Assembly (NCBI RefSeq): GCF_030687535.1
Contig: NZ_CP117437.1
Coordinates: 3,927,501-3,991,500 of the forward strand
Source of the DNA: Pseudomonas sp. FP2335
GTDB lineage: Bacteria; Pseudomonadota; Gammaproteobacteria; Pseudomonadales; Pseudomonadaceae
DNA length: 64,000 nt
Direction of reading: 5' to 3'
Position numbers and translations under genes: made by a program. Positions within the stretch are counted from its first letter, which is position 1; the number at the start of each line of letters is the position of its first letter. The notes beneath the pieces are model-generated. The model saw nothing but the letters and a program-made list of their open reading frames with translations. It was not told the DNA's origin and searched no databases. Below, piece by piece: positions 45,066 to 54,484 of this stretch.

Positions 45066-45839
45066 CTAAAGCACCTTGCCGAGAAAGGCCGCGGTGCGAG
45101 GATGTCGGGGTTGGCGGAAAATCTGTTCGGGCGGGCCCTCTTCGATGAGTTGACCGTCGCAGAGGAACACCACGTGGTCGGCGACTTCGCGGGCAAAACC
45201 GATTTCGTGGGTGACGATCACCAGGGTCACGCCGAGTTGGGTCAGGCCCTTGATCACGTCGAGGACCTCGCCCACCAGCTCCGGGTCGAGGGCCGAAGTG
45301 GGTTCGTCGAACAGCAGCACTTTCGGGTCCAGGGCCAGGGCGCGGGCGATGGCCACACGTTGTTGCTGGCCGCCGGACAGCTGGCGCGGGTAGGCGTCGG
45401 CCTTGTCCGCCAGGCCGACCTTGGCCAGCAGCGCCGACGCCCTGGCCTGGGCCTCGGCCTTGCTCCAGCGCTGGTGGGCCAGGGGCGCTTCGGCGATGTT
45501 TTCCCAGGCGGTGAGGTGCGGGAACAGGTTGAAGTTCTGGAACACGAAGCCGACGTCGATGCGGCGTTTGAGAATTTCGCGTTCTTTCAACTCGTAGAGC
45601 AGGTCGCCCTTGCGCCGGTAGCCGACGTATTCACCGTCGATGGTGATGTGGCCGCTGTCGATCTTTTCCAAGTGATTGATGGTGCGCAGCAAGGTGGACT
45701 TGCCCGAGCCCGATGGCCCGAGAATCACCGTGACCTTGCCGGGGTCGATGGTCAGGTCGATGTCTTTCAACACCTGTTGATTGCCAAAGCGCTTGCCCAC
45801 GCCCTGGATTTGAATACGACCGGCGCGGGCTTCACTCAT
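45066..45839 (-). CDS. Amino-acid-type ABC ATPase
   Basis: This is a 257 aa ATPase of the polar amino acid class with GPSGSGKST, VFQNFNLFPHLTAWENIAEA, LSGGQQQRVAIARAL, LLFDEPTSALDPE and VTHEIGFA. AAGGAGAAATCCC before ATG 45839 is a good ribosome site, located inside the end of the permease gene (eight-base overlap). Confidence 0.92.
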   Translation of the reverse strand: MSEARAGRIQIQGVGKRFGNQQVLKDIDLTIDPGKVTVILGPSGSGKSTLLRTINHLEKIDSGHITIDGEYVGYRRKGDLLYELKEREILKRRIDVGFVFQNFNLFPHLTAWENIAEAPLAHQRWSKAEAQARASALLAKVGLADKADAYPRQLSGGQQQRVAIARALALDPKVLLFDEPTSALDPELVGEVLDVIKGLTQLGVTLVIVTHEIGFAREVADHVVFLCDGQLIEEGPPEQIFRQPRHPRTAAFLGKVL

Positions 45840-46797
45840 GGGATTTCTCCTTGAGCCAGCGCGTGATGCGCTGCAACGGCGTGGGCGGCAGCACCCGCGC
45901 AGTGCCACGGGCGAAGTAGCGCTCGACGTAGTACTGCGCACTCGTCAGCACGGTGGTGATGATCAAGTACCAGACCGTCGCTACGATCAGCAGCGGGATC
46001 ACCGCCTGGGTGCGGTTGTAAATGACCTGCACGGTGTAGAACAGCTCGGGCAAGGCCAGCACGTAGACGATGGAAGTGCCCTTGACCAGGCCGATGATCT
46101 CGTTGAAACCCGACGGCAGGATCGAGCGCAGCGCCTGGGGCAGAATGATCCGGAACACCCGCCGCGACGCCGGTAACCCGAGGGCGGCCGCCGCTTCGTG
46201 CTGGCCGGCGTCCACACCGATCAGGCCGCCACGAATGATCTCCGCCGCGTAGGCCGCCTGCATCAGGCTCAAGCCCAGCACCGCCACGGTGAATTGGCTG
46301 AGCACGTCCACGGTGGACCACTCGGCGATCACCAGGTCGGTGAACGGCACGCCCAGCACGATGTGGTCATACAGGTAGGCGAAGTTGTACAGGATGATCA
46401 GCACCAACAGCGCCGGCATCGAGCGAAAAAACCAGATGTAGCCCCAGGCCAACGCGGCCAGCAGCGGCGAGCCCGACAGCCGCGCCAGCGCCAGGCCAGT
46501 GCCGAGGAGCATGCTGAACAGCGTACTCAGCAGCGTCAGCAACAACGTCTGGCCGAGGCCACGCAGCACCGACGGCGAAAAGAACCACTGGCCGAACACG
46601 CCCCACTCCCAACGCGGATTGGTGGCCAGGGAGTGCACGATGCCGAGCAGTACCAACGCGGCAAAGATCGACCCGGCCCAGCGCCAGGGATGCCGCGCGG
46701 GAACGACTTGCAGGGTCTTGATCGGAGTGGCGACACGCGCCGTGCGGACCGGGCTGGCGTGCTCGATCAGATCATAGGGTTTGGCGACGATGGGCAT
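45832..46797 (-). CDS. Amino-acid-type ABC permease
   Basis: This 321 aa HisM/GlnP-class permease has an N-terminal extension, then five or six TM helices with the family segment GLGQTLLLTLLSTLFSMLLG and the EAA loop QHEAAAALGLPASRRVFRII. One permease gene is present, so it likely acts as a homodimer. It follows the TonB receptor gene by 25 bases and overlaps the ATPase gene. Confidence 0.9.
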   Translation of the reverse strand: MPIVAKPYDLIEHASPVRTARVATPIKTLQVVPARHPWRWAGSIFAALVLLGIVHSLATNPRWEWGVFGQWFFSPSVLRGLGQTLLLTLLSTLFSMLLGTGLALARLSGSPLLAALAWGYIWFFRSMPALLVLIILYNFAYLYDHIVLGVPFTDLVIAEWSTVDVLSQFTVAVLGLSLMQAAYAAEIIRGGLIGVDAGQHEAAAALGLPASRRVFRIILPQALRSILPSGFNEIIGLVKGTSIVYVLALPELFYTVQVIYNRTQAVIPLLIVATVWYLIITTVLTSAQYYVERYFARGTARVLPPTPLQRITRWLKEKSHE

Positions 46798-46822
46798 GTT
46801 CTCTTCCTCGCGGGTTGTGGCC

Positions 46823-49216
46823 TTAGAAGGCGTAAGTCAGCCGGGTGTAGTAGTAACCGCCGGTAAAACCGAAGGGCGAATAGGTGCCGTAGCTGCTGAC
46901 CATGGTGCTGCTCGGCACGCCTTGTTTTTTCGGGTAGACGTCAAACAGGTTCTTGGCGCCGATGGCGACGTTGAGGTCTTTGGTGAGGTTGTAGCCAAGA
47001 TCGAGGTCGGTGATCCACTTGGCGCTGTAGACCCGGTCGAGGCTGCGGTCGGCGGAGACGTTGACCTCCTTGTAGGAGCCGTAACGGGTCAGGGCCAGGT
47101 TGAGGTTGAAGCGCTCGATGCTCCAATCGCCGCCAAGGATCAGCTTGGTGCTCGGCTGTACGCCGGTGATCAGGTTGCGCGCCTGGCGATCCATCAGGTC
47201 GTAGGAGGTGCCGAGGATCGTGGTGGACTCCTTGTAGTTGAGGATCCTGGTCTGGTTCCAGTTGAACGCGGCGGTCCACTTCAGCGAACCGTATGCGCCG
47301 AGGTCCTGGTTGTAGTTGCTGACCAGGTCGAGGCCCTTGGTACGGGTGTCGGCACCGTTGATGAAGTACTGGCCGCCGGAGGTGGAAGTGATGCCGTTGC
47401 CTTGCAGGACTTGGGTGATTTGCGGGCCGAGCAAGGTGCCGGTGAGGGTGATGCGGTCGCGCAGGTTGATCACGTAGGCGTCGGCGGTGAAGCTCAGGCG
47501 GTCGGTGGGTGTGAGGGTGAAACCGAGGCTGAAGTTGGTCGAGCGCTCGGGTTTCAACGCTTGTGCACCGAGGGCCTGGGCGGCGGCCGAACCGACCGGT
47601 AGCACACCGTAGTTGATCGACTGATACACCCCGTCCACCACGCCATAGGTGGTGGAACGCGCACTGAACAGGCTGTTGGCCAGGGACGGCGCGCGGAAGC
47701 CATTGCTCACCGTGGCGCGCACGGCGAATTGTGGGGTGAAGTCATAACGGGTGGTCAGCTTGCCGCTGCGCGTGGCGCCGACGCCCTGGTTGTAGTGTTC
47801 GTAACGCAACGCGGTGCCCACGTACCAGTCCGGCACCGGGTTGAAGCCCACGTCTACATAGCTGGCCAGGCTGTTGCGCGAGGCGGTGGCTTCTTCATCC
47901 GGCGAAATGCCGTTGGTGACCTGCGCCCCGGACGACGCGCAATTGCCCGGTGCCACGCAGTAGCCGCCGTTGGCGTAGGACGCATAGTCACCGGCCTGCA
48001 CCTCATAGGTGTCGCGCCGGTGTTCGAAGCCATAGCTCAGGTCCAGCGGCTTTTGCAGGCCAATGTCGAAGCCACGCTTGAAGTCGAGGTTGGTGGTCAG
48101 CTCGGTGGAAATCCACGTGCCCGAGGTGAAGTGATTCGGCGTGGCCTCGCCCAGGGACGGGTTCTGGTTGTGGGTGGTGCCCTGCTCCGCGTCGTTGCGC
48201 CCGTAGGTGGTGGACAAATCCCAGTCCCACTCGCCGACGGTGCCTTTGCCACCGAAGGCGGCCTGGAAGTCGTCTTCGTCGATAAACCAGGTCGGCGTGT
48301 AGCCGCCGGGGTAGCCGTTGGGGCCGGTGGTGATGGTGTTGGTGATGGTCGGCAGGCGGAAGTTCTGGCCCTGCTCGGCCTTGCGCCGCGAGTAGGTGGT
48401 AAAGGAATACAGGCTGAAGCTGTCATCGAGCGGCAGCTCGGCGTTGTAGCCCAGGGTCAGCAGATTGGTCTTGGGTGTGCCGTAGCCGCCGTAGGTAGAA
48501 CGCCCCGCCTGCTCATGGGCCTGGGCGTAGGTGTAGCCGTTGGCGCTGGCCTTGTTGTCATCGTTCTGGCTGCGCGCATCAAGGGCCAACTGCACAATGC
48601 CGCCGTTGCCGATTTCAAAACCCTTGTTGAGGCTCTGTTGCACGGTCTGTTTCTTGCCGTCGTAACCCAGGCCTGCGTTGGTCACCGAGGTGCCGCTGGT
48701 GTCGGCCTTGAGGATCACGTTGATCACCCCGGCGATGGCGTCCGAGCCATATTGGGCGGCGGCGCCGTCACGCAGGACTTCCACATGGTCGATGGCGCTG
48801 ATGGGGATCAGGTCCAGGTCAGCCGGGGCCGCGCCAGTGTTGATGCCGTTGATGTTCAAGGTGGCGCTGGTGTGGCGGCGCTTGCCATTGACCAGCACCA
48901 GCACTTCAGCGGCGCTCAGGCCACGCAGGTTGGGGGCGCGGGCGATACCGCTGGCGTCCCAGCCGGTTTTTTCCGGCAGGGTCAGCGACGGGATCACTGC
49001 ACTCAGGGCCTCCATCAAACCGGGCTTGCCGGTGTTCTGCAATTGCTTGGCGCTGACCACATCGATCGGCACCGCGCTGCTGGTGACAGTGCGCTGCTCG
49101 GCGCCACGGTTGCCGGTGACCACTACGGTCGAAAGGGTGCTGTCATCCTGGGCCTGGGCGGTGTTGGCCAGCATTGCCAGGGCCAGTACGGCGGTGGGTG
49201 TTAGCGCTTGCTTCAT
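46823..49216 (-). CDS. TonB-dependent outer-membrane receptor
   Basis: This is a 797 aa receptor with a signal peptide ending AMLANTAQAQ, a TonB-box-like STVVVTG, a plug domain (IPSLTLPEKTGWDASGIARA, then VLVNGKRRHTSATLNINGIN and VEVLRDGAAAQYGSDAIAGV) and a barrel ending in TRLTYAF. ATG 49216 is preferred: AGGA lies six bases before it, while ATG 49222 sits directly on that site. Lacking siderophore context and followed by an amino-acid importer and oxidase, it probably takes up an amino-acid-like nutrient. It heads a seven-gene minus-strand run. Confidence 0.9.
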   Translation of the reverse strand: MKQALTPTAVLALAMLANTAQAQDDSTLSTVVVTGNRGAEQRTVTSSAVPIDVVSAKQLQNTGKPGLMEALSAVIPSLTLPEKTGWDASGIARAPNLRGLSAAEVLVLVNGKRRHTSATLNINGINTGAAPADLDLIPISAIDHVEVLRDGAAAQYGSDAIAGVINVILKADTSGTSVTNAGLGYDGKKQTVQQSLNKGFEIGNGGIVQLALDARSQNDDNKASANGYTYAQAHEQAGRSTYGGYGTPKTNLLTLGYNAELPLDDSFSLYSFTTYSRRKAEQGQNFRLPTITNTITTGPNGYPGGYTPTWFIDEDDFQAAFGGKGTVGEWDWDLSTTYGRNDAEQGTTHNQNPSLGEATPNHFTSGTWISTELTTNLDFKRGFDIGLQKPLDLSYGFEHRRDTYEVQAGDYASYANGGYCVAPGNCASSGAQVTNGISPDEEATASRNSLASYVDVGFNPVPDWYVGTALRYEHYNQGVGATRSGKLTTRYDFTPQFAVRATVSNGFRAPSLANSLFSARSTTYGVVDGVYQSINYGVLPVGSAAAQALGAQALKPERSTNFSLGFTLTPTDRLSFTADAYVINLRDRITLTGTLLGPQITQVLQGNGITSTSGGQYFINGADTRTKGLDLVSNYNQDLGAYGSLKWTAAFNWNQTRILNYKESTTILGTSYDLMDRQARNLITGVQPSTKLILGGDWSIERFNLNLALTRYGSYKEVNVSADRSLDRVYSAKWITDLDLGYNLTKDLNVAIGAKNLFDVYPKKQGVPSSTMVSSYGTYSPFGFTGGYYYTRLTYAF

Positions 49217-49931
49217 AGCCATTCCTGCTTATCCAAATCGCGAAGTCGGGCAGCCACGCGGTCGTGCGCGGTGCTCGTTTTTTGGGGGGTGTGGCGGCGA
49301 TTGGGGGCTAAGGCGCGTGCGGGGTGTGAATCGGCAACATACGTTGAATTCCCTTCCAACGATTCTGCTACGGGCATGATTACCCGGTTATGGCAGCAGA
49401 ATCTGAATCACGATGAGTACCATCCGAGGTCAGGGGTAGGCTGTTGCGATCAAACATAACGGAATGGGTTTTGAAAATATAATGCTGTTTTGGTCTAAGC
49501 TAATATTCTTGTATTTCATTATTTATGGATTTTTTTATACATATAAATGATGTTTTTGAGTGCATATCCATTGCTGCGGTAACGGCGGCTCACTTTTGAA
49601 AAGCGCAAACCACAGTTCCATCTGAATACATGGAGCTCCAAATGTGGGAGCGGGCTTGCTCGCGAATGCGGTGTGTCAGTCAACTCATTCATTGGCTGAT
49701 CCATCGCATTCGCGAGCAAGCCCGCTCCCACAGTTTTGACCCCGTTCGACCCGCACATACCGAGACGCCGGGTTAGCCGCACTGGGTCTAGGCGAGGTGC
49801 CGAGTGTTGGGGCGTGACCACTCGGCCTGTTGCGGATGCAACCTACATCCGCCTAGGAAGCATCTGACTTTTCGCGTCTGCCCTTCGCGCCTTAGCGTGC
49901 GTGTCCCTGCCAAGCAAAGGACATCGCCGAC
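49217..49931. other. Divergent intergenic region, TonB operon and PAAR effector
   Basis: About 715 bases without a supportable gene. 49440-49560 is strongly AT-rich (for example TATTTCATTATTTATGG) and likely holds a promoter or H-NS-like protein target. The REP doublet at 49643-49732 follows, and a plain stretch from 49740 to the ribosome site near 49916 precedes the PAAR gene. Short frames here are not convincing. Confidence 0.6.
49643..49732. repeat. REPIN, class B
   Basis: Arms TGTGGGAGCGGGCTTGCTCG and CGAGCAAGCCCGCTCCCACA, nearly identical in both arms to the copy at 41976, with a different centre. The two copies bracket the TonB-to-RidA run. Confidence 0.87.
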
Positions 49932-51362
49932 ATGCGCCGCTATTGGATTACCAGAGGAGCCAAGACCACCGCCGGGGGGACCGTGCTCAGCGGGTTGCAG
50001 GGCTATGCGATCAGGGGTGTAGACATCGCCCTCGAAGGCCATCCGGTATCTTGCCCGGTATGCGCAACCACTGGCGTCATTGCGTGCATCGGCCCACGTC
50101 TGAGCCAGAACGCGCACGGGCGAAAGGTCGCCCTTTCGGACGATCTGTGCGACTGCCAATGCGACCCGCCACCGCGCTTGATTGCCGACCAGTTCGAGCG
50201 GTATCAGACCATCACCGAAACAGCCTCTGCACAGGCCCGAGTCACGCCAGAACCCGCCTCCCTAGCCCGTGCCCCAGGCTCCCGGTCATCCGCTGCGCTG
50301 CTCAACGACCAGATCGAGTCGGCCTGCGAGCGCGCCTGGCGGTTCTATCAGAACCAAGCCGAAGACCTCATCGCACCGCACGGCAAACTGATCGCCGATC
50401 CCAAACTGCGCAACCGCGTTATCAACGCCACCTACGCGCAGCTCTGGCAACTGGATAAGCGCTTTCAATGGGCCGGGCTTGCAGCGTTTGCGTCCAAGCA
50501 AGTGGGCTGTGGCCTGCTGCATGCGTCGGATGCCATCGAGAAGATCCAGGCCGAATACGAAGCAGCCGAGCAGTTGCGCAGAAGTGCCAGGAGTGGAGTC
50601 TTCGGGCTGTTCAGTGCCGACGAGCGCGAACGCCGCGCGCGACTGCAGGCGTACGAGCAGCGGCTGCGTGAGTATGAACAGACGCAGCGCAACAACCCTG
50701 TGCCGGGGGTTGATCTGAGACGGGTCGGTGACGGCTTGTCGGCCGTGCAGCAGCTTTATCAGCACGTGTATGAACGTTTGGCGCTGGGCAACACCACGTT
50801 GTTTCTGGATGTATTTCCGTTGCACGCGTTCTACAAGGAGCGGGGGTTGGCGTTGTTGGAGCGGTGTTTGCCGTTGCGTAAGAATATTCATGGCGATGGT
50901 CAGGCGGCGGTGTTGTGGCCGGTTGGGCAGGAGACGCTTAAATTCGGTAGTAACCACAATGAAATACTGCAAGCTTTTGAGGCGATTGAGGTAGGCGACA
51001 TCACAAAAGGTGTTGAATATTTGGCCGCTCACGAACAGCAAAACATCCTTCAAACGGCTCTCTACAACGATAGAAAATTGGTCGCACTACTGCGCAGCAA
51101 CCACCTTTCCTACATCACTGACATTCCGTCGGGAGCAGCGCAGGCCATCGAACTGACGCTTGCCAGTCAATGCCATTCACTCGATGACGGGCGCACAGTC
51201 GTATTTAGCAGCAAGCCATTCGCCAACTTGGCCGATATTGATCAACGCATGGCGTTCGTACTCAAAGCTGCGGCGCAGTTTGACGGCTTGCTAAAGGGAG
51301 CGCAGCGGCACCAGATCGAACAGGCGATCAAGGACATTGCCGAAGGACGGGGTGTTCAATGA
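49932..51362 (+). CDS. PAAR-domain T6SS effector (DUF2515-like C-terminus)
   Basis: This 476 aa protein starts with a short PAAR domain (GAKTTAGGTVLSGLQGYAIR, GHPVSCPVCATTGVIACIG, then LSDDLCDCQCDPPP) that sharpens the VgrG spike and carries cargo. After a linker rich in Ala and Pro (about 90-115) comes a helical region with WAGLAAFASKQVGCGLLHAS and FLDVFPLHAFYKERG, which resembles DUF2515; I am not certain of that family. No known catalytic triad is visible. ATGA overlap with the next gene marks an effector/immunity pair. No vgrG is nearby, so it must load on a spike encoded elsewhere. Confidence 0.75.
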   Translation: MRRYWITRGAKTTAGGTVLSGLQGYAIRGVDIALEGHPVSCPVCATTGVIACIGPRLSQNAHGRKVALSDDLCDCQCDPPPRLIADQFERYQTITETASAQARVTPEPASLARAPGSRSSAALLNDQIESACERAWRFYQNQAEDLIAPHGKLIADPKLRNRVINATYAQLWQLDKRFQWAGLAAFASKQVGCGLLHASDAIEKIQAEYEAAEQLRRSARSGVFGLFSADERERRARLQAYEQRLREYEQTQRNNPVPGVDLRRVGDGLSAVQQLYQHVYERLALGNTTLFLDVFPLHAFYKERGLALLERCLPLRKNIHGDGQAAVLWPVGQETLKFGSNHNEILQAFEAIEVGDITKGVEYLAAHEQQNILQTALYNDRKLVALLRSNHLSYITDIPSGAAQAIELTLASQCHSLDDGRTVVFSSKPFANLADIDQRMAFVLKAAAQFDGLLKGAQRHQIEQAIKDIAEGRGVQ

Positions 51363-51976
51363 ACGACTGCATGAAGATGAGCCGGCAAAAGACCGTGTTT
51401 TTGCTGTCAGCCGTCACGCTCTCGATAGGCATAAGCCTGCACTTTCTCGCTGTAGAACCAGAGGTCGCCTTGATCTTTGGCGAACCCTGGGAAGACATGC
51501 GCAAGCGGTCCAGCGCATCCATTGGCCCGGCTATTCCCGGCCATCATTGGTTCGGCATGCCCAGGTCTGATGCCCGTCTTCACTTCATCGACCCTGAATA
51601 TGCGTTCACAACGCCACCAGCACGCTTTCTCACAGTGAGTTTCGACAGTGACCAACATGTCAGTGGCGTGCGTATGTCCCCTCAAGTCGAACCACTTCTG
51701 CTCGACGACACACTCAAGGTCGTGCTGGATTTACAAGCGCAATGGCGCATGAGCGGGTGGGTGCCTGTCCGAGCAAAATACGACCCCCCCATAGAGGACA
51801 CCCCTGAATGGCGTACCAAACTGCAGGACATCTACCAGGGTGGAACGTCTTATTGGCAGGCTGGGAACAAGTATCAGGTAATGCTGGTGACGCATCGTTT
51901 CAGAGATGAACGGCACCCCGATGAAGAGCGCTATCTGATCACGTTGAGCTTGGGCAAGCCATGGGTAAGACCGTGA
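51359..51976 (+). CDS. Candidate exported immunity protein for the PAAR effector
   Basis: This 205 aa protein has an N-terminal hydrophobic segment (TVFLLSAVTLSIGISLHFLA) that acts as a signal or anchor, so its soluble part should face the periplasm. It starts inside the effector stop codon. The sequence is otherwise unrecognised. A periplasm-facing immunity protein suggests the effector attacks cell wall or membrane, which is inference. Confidence 0.6.
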   Translation: MNDCMKMSRQKTVFLLSAVTLSIGISLHFLAVEPEVALIFGEPWEDMRKRSSASIGPAIPGHHWFGMPRSDARLHFIDPEYAFTTPPARFLTVSFDSDQHVSGVRMSPQVEPLLLDDTLKVVLDLQAQWRMSGWVPVRAKYDPPIEDTPEWRTKLQDIYQGGTSYWQAGNKYQVMLVTHRFRDERHPDEERYLITLSLGKPWVRP

Positions 51977-52063
51977 ATACAGGATTTGGGGGGCCGCCTG
52001 AGATCAAAAACAAAGCGAGGCAGCCTAGTAGCCGACCTGATCGATGAAGCTTGCGCATCCCCC

Positions 52064-52167
52064 TGTGGGAGCTGGCTTGCCTGCGATGGCATCGACTGGG
52101 TGGACCAGATACACCGAGGTGTCTGCATCGCAGGCAAGCCACATCCCACAGGCACCAGTTCCCACAG
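52064..52167. repeat. REP-like inverted repeat, third class
   Basis: Arms TGTGGGAGCTGGCTTGCCTG (52064) and CATCGCAGGCAAGCCACATC (52126) form a long hairpin; an extra TTCCCACAG at 52158-52166 could pair instead. This family (GCTGGCTTGCCTGCGAT) is distinct from classes A and B. It lies between the PAAR immunity gene and the convergent gspD 3' end. Confidence 0.8.
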
Positions 52168-52285
52168 TTGAAAGGTGAACGACACACAATACCGGTCGGC
52201 TTTAAGGCCGCCGCGCTCTGACTTTTGATCTCGGGTCGCCCTGTCAAACACGCCGACCGAACCAAAGCTACCCACCAGTGCCCCT

Positions 52286-54484
52286 TCAATTGGACGGCCG
52301 CAGCAACTGCATCTGCTGACGATAATCATCCGTCACCTGCCGCGCCTGGCTGCCGCTGGTTATCACCCTTGGTGTGATCAGCACAATCAGCTCGGTACGG
52401 TCCTTGGACTTGCTGGTGTTGCCGAACAACCAGCGCAAGCCGGGGATTTTGCCGAGGTAGGGCACCGCACTCACGGATTCGGCGTTGTCCTGCTTGATCA
52501 AGCCGCCGAGCAGCACGGTCTGGCCACTCTGTACCGCCACCTGGGTGGAGACCGAGCGCGTGGAGATGCGCGGGTTGCTCTGCGTGTCGCTGGCCGCTTG
52601 GGTCTCGGCATCGCTGACCTGCTGCTGAATGTCCATGTACACCAGGCCACCCGGGTTGATCCGTGGCACCACGTCGAGGATCACCCCGGTCTGGACGTAT
52701 TCGACGCTGCTCAGGGTGGTGTCCGAGGTGCCGGTGTTCACCGTGGTCTGGCTGATGGGAATGTTGTCGCCCACCTGGATCTGCGCCGGCTGGTTGTTCA
52801 TCACCACCAGCGAGGGCGCTGACAGCACCTGGGTGCGGCCGTTGGTTTCCAACGCATGCAAGGCCACTTGCAGGTTGGAGCTGACAAACGAGTAGAACAA
52901 CGAATCCGTCGCCCCCAGCCCTGCCCCGCCGCCGCCCAGGGCGCCTTGGCTGCCGGCGGTGTTGGCCACGGTGGTGCTGGCGGAATTGCCCGCCAGGCGC
53001 CCCAGGTACCACTGCACCCCAAGGTCCAGTTCACCGCTGAGCTTGACCTCGAGAATGCGCGTCTCGATCTGCACTTGCAGCGGCGGGTTGTCGAGGCGCT
53101 TGATCGCCGATTCGATTTCTTTCCATTGCACCGGACGCGTGCGTACCAGCAATTGGTTGCTGCTCTTCTGCGCGGTGATGCGGGTGCCGGCGTCGAGGCT
53201 TTTGGCCGGGGCGTCCTCAGTGGCGCCCTGCTCGGGATTGTCCTGGTCGGACTCGGGTGCCTGCTCCTCATCATCGGCAACAGACGGGTTGTTGTTCAGA
53301 TTGTTGCTCAGGCCGCCGGGCGTGCTGCCCGACGTGCTGTTGGTGCCTGGCGACGACAGGGTCGCCGTGCGCAAGCCCGGCGCGACCTTGGCCGGGGCGT
53401 CATCCTTGATCGCGCCGGTACCGTAGATCTGCCGCAGGTATTTGGCGAGGTCGGTGGCCTTCATGTTGCGCACGTCGTACACGTACATCTGCGGCTCGTT
53501 GCCGCCGCCTTCGTCGATGGTATGAATCCAGTCACCGACCTCACTGAGGTACTGCGGCTGCGACGAGATCGCCACCACCGAGTTGGTCCGTTCGATTGGC
53601 AGGAAGCGCACCATGCCGGCCAACGGCATGCCACTGTCGGGGCCGAACATCTTTTGCAGCTCGGGCATCAACTCGGCCACCGACGCGCGCTGCAAGCCGA
53701 ACACGCCCACCGACATGCCTTTGAGCCAATCCACATCAAAGGTGTCGATGGTGTCCTGGTAGTTGGCCAACTCCTCCGGCGTACCCGCCAGGCTCAGCAC
53801 GTTGCGCGCCGGGTCCACCAGCAGGAAGGCATTTTCCCGGGCGAAGGGCTTGAGCAGTTTCTGCATCTCGGTGGCGGAAATGTAGCGCAGCGGGAACAGC
53901 CGCGCCGACAAACCATTGGACGGCTGCGCAACACGCATCTGCGGCACCAGCTTGCCCGCCACAGCCTGGTTGGCGGGCAGGATCACATAACGGTTGCCCT
54001 GTTTGATCATCGCGTTGTCGGTCCAGGACAACAGGGTCTCGAGGATCGACAGCGCCTGCTGCTTGTTCACCGGTTTGGAGGTGGAAAAACTGACGTTGCC
54101 TTTCACACCCTGGGCGATGCTGTAGTTCTCGTGCAGCAGGTCGCCCATCACGCTGTTGATCACCGCTTCGATGGGCTGGTCGGCGAAGTTGAACACGATG
54201 TCGCCGCCGCCCTGCTGCGCTGCTGCCGCGGCCGTGGGTGGGCGCACGAATTGCTGGTTGCCACGGATCAACTGGCGCTGCGGCGCAGCCTTGGCCTGTT
54301 GGGTGTCGGCCGCTACCGCCGGCTCACTGGCCGGGTCCAGCGGCGGACGTTGTGAGCCGGTGCCCTGCATCGCCTCGTGCATGAGCGCGTCATCGGCGTC
54401 GAGGTGGTCGGGCAGTGAGCCGCAGCCACCAAGGGAAACGGCAGTGGCCAGGCAAAACGCGGTGGTACGCAATGTATCGATCAA
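52286..54484 (-). CDS. gspD: GspD, type II secretion secretin (liposecretin type)
   Basis: This 732 aa outer-membrane secretin has a lipoprotein signal peptide with lipobox SLGGC (Cys 21), as in self-piloting HxcQ, followed by N-domains, a disordered Ser/Gly/Asn/Asp/Glu linker (about residues 375-425), and the secretin core (VPRINPGGLVYMDIQQQVSD; VLLGGLIKQDNAESVSAVPYLGKIPGLRWLF). The start is TTG, overlapping the previous stop as TTGA; no ATG is available. It is the last gene of the operon. Confidence 0.92.
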   Translation of the reverse strand: MIDTLRTTAFCLATAVSLGGCGSLPDHLDADDALMHEAMQGTGSQRPPLDPASEPAVAADTQQAKAAPQRQLIRGNQQFVRPPTAAAAAQQGGGDIVFNFADQPIEAVINSVMGDLLHENYSIAQGVKGNVSFSTSKPVNKQQALSILETLLSWTDNAMIKQGNRYVILPANQAVAGKLVPQMRVAQPSNGLSARLFPLRYISATEMQKLLKPFARENAFLLVDPARNVLSLAGTPEELANYQDTIDTFDVDWLKGMSVGVFGLQRASVAELMPELQKMFGPDSGMPLAGMVRFLPIERTNSVVAISSQPQYLSEVGDWIHTIDEGGGNEPQMYVYDVRNMKATDLAKYLRQIYGTGAIKDDAPAKVAPGLRTATLSSPGTNSTSGSTPGGLSNNLNNNPSVADDEEQAPESDQDNPEQGATEDAPAKSLDAGTRITAQKSSNQLLVRTRPVQWKEIESAIKRLDNPPLQVQIETRILEVKLSGELDLGVQWYLGRLAGNSASTTVANTAGSQGALGGGGAGLGATDSLFYSFVSSNLQVALHALETNGRTQVLSAPSLVVMNNQPAQIQVGDNIPISQTTVNTGTSDTTLSSVEYVQTGVILDVVPRINPGGLVYMDIQQQVSDAETQAASDTQSNPRISTRSVSTQVAVQSGQTVLLGGLIKQDNAESVSAVPYLGKIPGLRWLFGNTSKSKDRTELIVLITPRVITSGSQARQVTDDYRQQMQLLRPSN

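Noticed and set aside
42963..45854. 963-codon open frame on the plus strand
   Set aside because: It is antisense to the oxidase, binding-protein and ATPase genes, which have clear domains, and its composition (Gln, Arg, His rich) is that of a high-GC shadow frame.
52856..54355. 499-codon open frame on the plus strand
   Set aside because: It is antisense to gspD, which has an intact secretin domain.
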